This document shows positions 5,001-8,885 of a DNA stretch of 8,885 nucleotides, one piece after another. Origin of the DNA: Candidatus Cloacimonadota bacterium (lineage in GTDB: Bacteria > Cloacimonadota > Cloacimonadia > Cloacimonadales > WRIO01); the NCBI GenBank assembly GCA_023230175.1, contig JALNXV010000129.1:1-8885 (forward strand). The letters are read 5' to 3'. The stretch's first letter is position 1. The number at the start of each line of letters is the position of its first letter. The notes beneath the pieces are model-generated. The model did no database searches. It was not told the origin of the DNA and worked only from the letters and a program-made list of their open reading frames with translations. The position numbers and the translations under genes are program-made.

Positions 5001-5761
5001 CAGAAGCAGAGCTTTTCTCCATTTCTCGGACACAGAAGCGGGCAGGACAACAGATTGCTGAGCATTTCAAGTTTCGGCTGCGCCTCAGCAAGAGTCATCT
5101 TGAGATCATGATGATGCGGAATAATCACCGAAGGATTGATTGCCCTTGCAAGCTCAGCCAGCTCAGGAGGATCCTGATTGGAATACTGCATCAAGGCTAC
5201 ATCAGGCCTGATGCCCTCAAGCATGGAATTCTGGCTCTGGCTTATGTTACCGCCCCAGAACAGGACCTTGAATCCGTTCTTGAAGGTGAGAAGGTAGCTG
5301 TACATTTCCATTCCGCCCGCTGCCTGAAGCTTTTCAAGACCTGGATAGCTGCTGTAGAAATCATAGCTGGAGCACTGCTTGGCCTGAACCGAATAGCTCA
5401 TCTTGACATCTGAGTGCCGGTTATAGAAAGCCTTTATCCGATATTCTCCCATATCAAGTTCCTGATCCGGATACATCGGGAAAAGATAAGAGGTATTCAT
5501 ATCAAGATACTCAGCCAGCTGAAGTGAACCTGAAACGCCTGTGAATACCGCTGGATTGAACTTATTCACAAGGTACTTGAGCTCAGTTGTGTGATCCCAA
5601 TGAAGATGTGAGATCATGATGCCATCGACATTTTCAAAGAAAGGTTCCTTGAAACCTTTGAAAGAAGTCTGCAATAGACATGGATCTGAGACTAACACCA
5701 CCCCGTCGCTTTGAATCTCAAAGCATGCATTTGTCATCCACCTGATGCTGGCACGTTCCAT
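5000..5761 (-). CDS. Metallo-beta-lactamase-fold hydrolase
   Basis: This is a 253-residue cytoplasmic hydrolase with the MBL fold. The zinc motif HLHWDH spans 52-57 in SHLHWDH; further candidate ligands are His116 in NRHSD and the histidines of PHHHD (216-218). The N-terminal pattern (IRWMTNACFEI, VLVSDPCL) resembles the UlaG/Lactamase_B_2-3 branch, which includes ascorbate-6-phosphate lactonase, bacterial phosphodiesterases and animal NAPE-phospholipase D. I cannot choose among these. The segment FWGGN (168-172) stands where the family usually has 'GD', so Asn172 may replace the metal-bridging Asp. The start at 5761 has GAGGGG about 4-5 bases upstream. The gene follows the ceramidase-like genes after a 52-base gap holding a hairpin, and its stop overlaps the GDPD-like start by one base. 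Confidence 0.85.
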   Translation of the reverse strand: MERASIRWMTNACFEIQSDGVVLVSDPCLLQTSFKGFKEPFFENVDGIMISHLHWDHTTELKYLVNKFNPAVFTGVSGSLQLAEYLDMNTSYLFPMYPDQELDMGEYRIKAFYNRHSDVKMSYSVQAKQCSSYDFYSSYPGLEKLQAAGGMEMYSYLLTFKNGFKVLFWGGNISQSQNSMLEGIRPDVALMQYSNQDPPELAELARAINPSVIIPHHHDLKMTLAEAQPKLEMLSNLLSCPLLCPRNGEKLCF

Positions 5762-5783
5762 ATTTCCCCTCTATGAACAGAAC

Positions 5784-5804
5784 GCCCCTGCCTTGAGCAG
5801 GGGC
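5784..5804 (-). terminator. GC-rich hairpin between ceramidase-like and MBL genes
   Basis: GCCCCTGC (5784-5791) and GCAGGGGC (5797-5804) form a perfect 8-bp stem with a 5-base loop, in the only sizeable gap of the operon. Read on the minus strand it is followed by GTTCTGTTCAT, with no continuous U tract. It may be a leaky terminator or a 3'-end stabiliser that lowers expression of the two downstream genes relative to the ceramidase-like array. No separate promoter is evident in the remaining gap. Confidence 0.55.
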
Positions 5805-5813
5805 ATTCAGATC

Positions 5814-7292
5814 TTACTTCATCAGATCGTCAATCGCCTTGATCTGAATCTCGCAAAGCTCGGTTCCTTCATCCGGTCCGACCACTGTCGAGGCAGGCTT
5901 GCTGGAATACGAACCTCCGGCCAAAGCTGCCTTTGTCGGAAGGTAGCCTCCGACTCCATTGGTCAGCTGCATCAGGAAGATGTTCTGAGCCTTCGCACGT
6001 GCCTTGATCCTGAAGCTGTACTCAACGAACAGCTCGAACGGGTTGCTTGCAAAGACTGCATCTCCGATTCTTATGACGTTGCTCTTGAACGTGTAGTTCT
6101 TCTGCTTGTTCTGAAGTTCCCAGCGCTTGATGACTCCGATAGGCTCGAACATGGAAACCTGGTCTGAGCTTGTCATTCTGTGCTCAGGCGAGAAAAGCTT
6201 CTTCTTGGCATCAAGAATCTTCACAGCTTCTTCGTAGTCGGCCTTAGATACCTTTCTGATAGGCAGCTTGATTTCAAGAACGCTTTCCTTCATCACAACG
6301 CTTGTTCTGATTGTGTTCCTTGCTTTCTTGTAGCCACGCTCGACAGCATCGGCTATACGTGAGCCCGTGTCATCGCATTCGGCGCCAAGGTCATAGTTGC
6401 ACCATACTTCGCCAGCCTGTGCATTCCACTCGACAAGTTCCTGCTGGTTGACTTTGCTGACTCTCACGAGGTCGATCGGGTTCTGGTCGCCTGCAGGTCC
6501 GCAGATCGGAAGGACATAGACATTCTTTCCAAGTTTCTCCCTTATGTGGCCTCTGGCGTAGTGCCAGTAGTCGGCAGAGACGAAGTAATGGAGCTCCATG
6601 ATCTGCGATGGGCAAGGAATGTCAACGAGAACTCCGGTGACGTTTCCTTCAAGATCGAAAGTGTACAGCATATCAGCGCTGTGGTCGGATGAGCCTTCGA
6701 AGCGGATGAAGTTGTCATTGCTGCAGGTTCCGTACATCTTGGAGAACTCGGTCCCATCAGGATTCTGGAAAACCGGTCTGCGGTTGAAAGCAACTGAGGC
6801 ATAGTCATGAGCAACGCTGATGGCGCCGGGCTTCCTGATGTCCCAAGCTTCCTTGATGATCTGAGAAACATGATCCAGCCAGAATCTGGTAGACTCATCG
6901 CCTGCGAGAATATTGTCTGGAATATCCATCTTCAAGCACTTGTCTTCCCCGATGTAATCATCGAAATCACTTCGATGGGCATCGCCTGGGGTGAATCTTG
7001 AATTGTTGTGAGAATGTATCGCTCCGCATGTGAGGTTCTTGGACGAGAACCCATGATAGCCATCCACTTCCTTGCACAGAAGGTCGTAGATCACATCGCT
7101 GATTCCAACCATGTCGCAGCTGACCATGATGCATGAAGCATCGCCGTTGTCAAAGGCAACTGCAGTTGCAGTGACTGGATCGTGGACATAGCGCGAAACT
7201 CTGTAATACATCTGCCCTGCAAGAAGGACAGGACGATCCGATACAAGCGAAATGCTTGCCCAACCGATTTTTATCTGTTTCTGATCTGACAT
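5814..7292 (-). CDS. Neutral/alkaline ceramidase-like protein, downstream paralogue
   Basis: This 492-residue protein resembles the N-terminal catalytic domain of neutral ceramidases (amidases of N-acyl sphingosine), without their signal peptide or C-terminal domain. Matching segments: IGWASISL (9-16) for the usual 'G-x-x-x-x-D-I-T-P' start, GAIHSHNNSRF (90-100) for 'THTHSGP' with His93 and His95, FNRRP (169-173), SADYWHYAR (239-247), CGPAGDQNP (264-272) for the nucleophile region, NPFELF (417-422) with Glu420, and GGYLPT (448-453) with Tyr450. The nucleophilic Ser of 'GDVSP' is Asn here, and the zinc-binding His of 'HP' appears as Cys in IPCPSQ (225-230). The ATG at 7292 follows AGGAG by 7 bases, and the upstream stop codon lies inside this SD region (9-base gap). 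Activity on ceramide is therefore doubtful, and the substrate is unknown. Confidence 0.82.
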   Translation of the reverse strand: MSDQKQIKIGWASISLVSDRPVLLAGQMYYRVSRYVHDPVTATAVAFDNGDASCIMVSCDMVGISDVIYDLLCKEVDGYHGFSSKNLTCGAIHSHNNSRFTPGDAHRSDFDDYIGEDKCLKMDIPDNILAGDESTRFWLDHVSQIIKEAWDIRKPGAISVAHDYASVAFNRRPVFQNPDGTEFSKMYGTCSNDNFIRFEGSSDHSADMLYTFDLEGNVTGVLVDIPCPSQIMELHYFVSADYWHYARGHIREKLGKNVYVLPICGPAGDQNPIDLVRVSKVNQQELVEWNAQAGEVWCNYDLGAECDDTGSRIADAVERGYKKARNTIRTSVVMKESVLEIKLPIRKVSKADYEEAVKILDAKKKLFSPEHRMTSSDQVSMFEPIGVIKRWELQNKQKNYTFKSNVIRIGDAVFASNPFELFVEYSFRIKARAKAQNIFLMQLTNGVGGYLPTKAALAGGSYSSKPASTVVGPDEGTELCEIQIKAIDDLMK

Positions 7293-7301
7293 ATATATCT
7301 C

Positions 7302-8771
7302 CTATTTCATCAGCTTGTCTATTTCGCTGATAAGTATCTCTGAAAGCTTGTCCCCACCTTCCGGCCCGACGTTAGTCGAAGTCGGCTTGCTGGAATACGA
7401 ACCGCCGTTCACCGCCGCGACCGTCGGCAGATATCCTCCGGCAGAATTGGAAAGCTGCTGGAAGAATACCTGGTCAGCCTTGCATCTGGCTTTGACACGG
7501 AAAGCATAATCAACGAACAGTTCGAACGGAACAGTGACGAAAGCTGCAGTTCCAAGCCTTATGATGTGGGACGGGAACCTGAACTGCTTGCTCTTGTTCT
7601 GAGCCTCCCATCTTTCGATGTAACCCAAAAAGTCAAACAGTGCCACTTGGTTCTCGCTTGCCATTCTGTGCTTTGGAGAGAACTGCTTCAAATATTCATC
7701 AATCTTGTGCCGGGCATCGAGATAATCCTTCTCTTCGATTGTCCTGAGCGGAAGAGATATTTCGATGACTTCATGCCTCAGATCAAGGTCAGGTCTGATC
7801 TCATTGCGTGCCCTGCTGTATCCTCTGACGACGGCATCGGCAATCCTTTCGCCGGTTGCATCGCACTCCTCTCCAAGGTCATAGTTGCACCAGACCTCTC
7901 CGGCCTGCGCATTCCAGTCAATAAGCTCTTTTTCATTGACTTTGCTCACTCTGATCAGATCGATGGGGTTCTGGTCTCCGGCAGCACCGCATACAGGGAG
8001 GATGAAGACATTCGAGTCAAGTTTCGCTCTGATGTGCTTGCGGGCATAGTGCCAATAGTCGGCAGAAGCAAAGTAATGAAGCTCCATTATCTGAGACGGG
8101 CATGGAATATTGACCATGACGCCTGTCAGCTTGCCATCAGGACTCCATGTATACACCATATCCGCACTATGGTCGGATGGACCTTCGAACCGGACGAAAT
8201 TGTCCAGGCTGCAGGCTCCGTACATCTTGGAGTACTCGCTTCCGTCAGGATTCCTGAACACAGGTCTTCGGTTGAATGCAACGGCGGCATAGTCATGGGC
8301 GAAGCTGATTCCGCCCGGCTTTCTGCCGTCCCATGCTTCACGGATCATCTGACTGACCCTTCCAACCCAGAAATCAGTGAGTTCCTTGCCTTGAATGATG
8401 TTATCAGGGACCTCCATTGCAAGTGCTTTATCTTCACCTGCGACGGCAACGAACCTATCTCTCAGATCATCGTTGAGGAACGTACTCGATGTATGGGTAT
8501 GGGTTGCTCCGACGGTGATTCTGTTCGCATCCAGCCCATTATAGCCATCAAGCTCTTCTTTGAGCCGGCGCAGAAGCTCTGCACCGATTCCAGGCATATC
8601 GCAGCTGACGATCACTGCCTGATCGGAGCCGTTGTCCAGCGCAAGCGCTGTTGCGGTAAGCGGATCATGGACATACCTGCATACGCGGTAGTACATCTGT
8701 CCAATGAGAAAAAAAGGTCTCTGCGGAGTTATTTCAACGCTTGCCCATCCGATTCTTATACTGTTTTTCAT
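7302..8771 (-). CDS. Neutral/alkaline ceramidase-like protein, middle paralogue
   Basis: This 489-residue paralogue of the next gene downstream is collinear with it from end to end, with more than half of the residues identical by eye. Landmarks: IGWASVEITP (7-16), GQMYYRVCRYVHDP (24-37), GATHTHTSS (88-96) with His91 and His93, AFNRRP (165-170), NIPCPSQIMELH (221-232), CGAAGDQNP (261-269), VPFELF (414-419) with Glu417, and GGYLPTVAA (445-453) with Tyr447. This copy keeps the family 'THTH' motif and the 'ITP' start better than its neighbour, which has HSH and SLV. It shares the Ser-to-Asn change in GDQNP and the Cys-Pro in place of His-Pro. The ATG at 8771 is 3 bases after the upstream stop, with GAGG 8 bases before it inside the upstream coding end. 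No signal peptide is seen, so the protein is probably cytoplasmic. Confidence 0.84.
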   Translation of the reverse strand: MKNSIRIGWASVEITPQRPFFLIGQMYYRVCRYVHDPLTATALALDNGSDQAVIVSCDMPGIGAELLRRLKEELDGYNGLDANRITVGATHTHTSSTFLNDDLRDRFVAVAGEDKALAMEVPDNIIQGKELTDFWVGRVSQMIREAWDGRKPGGISFAHDYAAVAFNRRPVFRNPDGSEYSKMYGACSLDNFVRFEGPSDHSADMVYTWSPDGKLTGVMVNIPCPSQIMELHYFASADYWHYARKHIRAKLDSNVFILPVCGAAGDQNPIDLIRVSKVNEKELIDWNAQAGEVWCNYDLGEECDATGERIADAVVRGYSRARNEIRPDLDLRHEVIEISLPLRTIEEKDYLDARHKIDEYLKQFSPKHRMASENQVALFDFLGYIERWEAQNKSKQFRFPSHIIRLGTAAFVTVPFELFVDYAFRVKARCKADQVFFQQLSNSAGGYLPTVAAVNGGSYSSKPTSTNVGPEGGDKLSEILISEIDKLMK

Positions 8772-8774
8772 TTC

Positions 8775-8885
8775 TCAGCCCTCGAAAAGCTCATCAATGT
8801 TCTTTATTGTGATTTCAACCAGCTTGTCTCCGCCGTCCGGACCAACCGTCGTCGAGGCAGGCTTGCTTGAATAAGACCCGCCGTT
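8775..8885 (-). CDS. Neutral/alkaline ceramidase-like protein, third paralogue (C-terminal end only)
   Basis: The last 36 codons and stop of a gene running off the right edge. The translated end opens with NGGSYSSKPASTTVGPDGGD and continues KLVEITIKNIDELFEG. It aligns without gaps with the C-termini of both downstream paralogues (GGSYSSKP...VGP...E...ID.L), so the array has at least three members. The stop at 8775-8777 lies 3 bases before the start of the middle paralogue, which places all of them on one transcript whose promoter is outside the window. Confidence 0.85.
   Translation of the reverse strand, partial: NGGSYSSKPASTTVGPDGGDKLVEITIKNIDELFEG

Noticed and set aside
7566..8870. Long plus-strand ORF (434 codons) opposite the middle ceramidase-like gene
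   Set aside because: The minus strand carries a conserved, collinear family protein with a proper SD and tight operon spacing. The plus ORF has no recognisable domain and is broken opposite the downstream paralogue, as expected for a shadow frame.
1..8885. Mobile element, integrase, CRISPR or prophage signs
   Set aside because: No transposase, integrase, terminal inverted repeats or regularly spaced repeats were seen. The only long repeats are the paralogous ceramidase-like genes.

Overview
The window is bacterial, gene-dense and of moderate GC content, with strong Shine-Dalgarno sites (GGAGG/AGGAG types) and near-consensus sigma-70-type promoters. A SAM-I class riboswitch with a transcription-terminator platform and a membrane diguanylate cyclase fit a Bacillota-like organism best, but a spirochaete or other SD-strong lineage is not excluded. 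No rRNA, tRNA, insertion sequence, CRISPR array or phage gene is visible.

Layout. (1) Positions 61-207, minus: a 48-residue ORF with a PAS-like look, downstream of a membrane-anchored dCache-like/GGDEF diguanylate cyclase (285-1739, minus). The cyclase has its own promoter and a leader with nested palindromes. (2) 1856-3245, minus: a two-gene hipBA-type toxin-antitoxin operon with overlapping genes, an AT-rich promoter that leaves almost no 5' UTR, and two helically phased repeats. (3) 3327-4291, plus: a near-consensus promoter, a compact SAM-I-type riboswitch without helix P4, a terminator/antiterminator pair built on a 10-nt direct repeat, a second hairpin over the ribosome binding site, and then one gene of the N-formylglutamate amidohydrolase family. 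(4) 4269-8885, minus: an operon that enters from beyond the right edge. It carries at least three tandem paralogues of a neutral-ceramidase-like family (the first only as its last 36 codons), a GC-rich hairpin, a metallo-beta-lactamase-fold hydrolase, and a glycerophosphodiester phosphodiesterase-like gene whose start overlaps the preceding stop by one base. Its last gene overlaps the 3' end of the riboswitch-controlled gene tail to tail.

The most notable point is the riboswitch. Every position I could align with the known SAM contacts is kept, and the loop-2 pseudoknot is restored by complementary changes. It controls an amidohydrolase not normally placed in sulfur metabolism, which points to an N-formyl or other N-acyl derivative of methionine or cysteine as substrate (inference). 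The second notable point is the ceramidase-like/MBL/GDPD operon. It joins three hydrolase folds that in animals act successively on N-acyl lipids, but here all three are cytoplasmic-looking and carry active-site substitutions, so the substrate is open.
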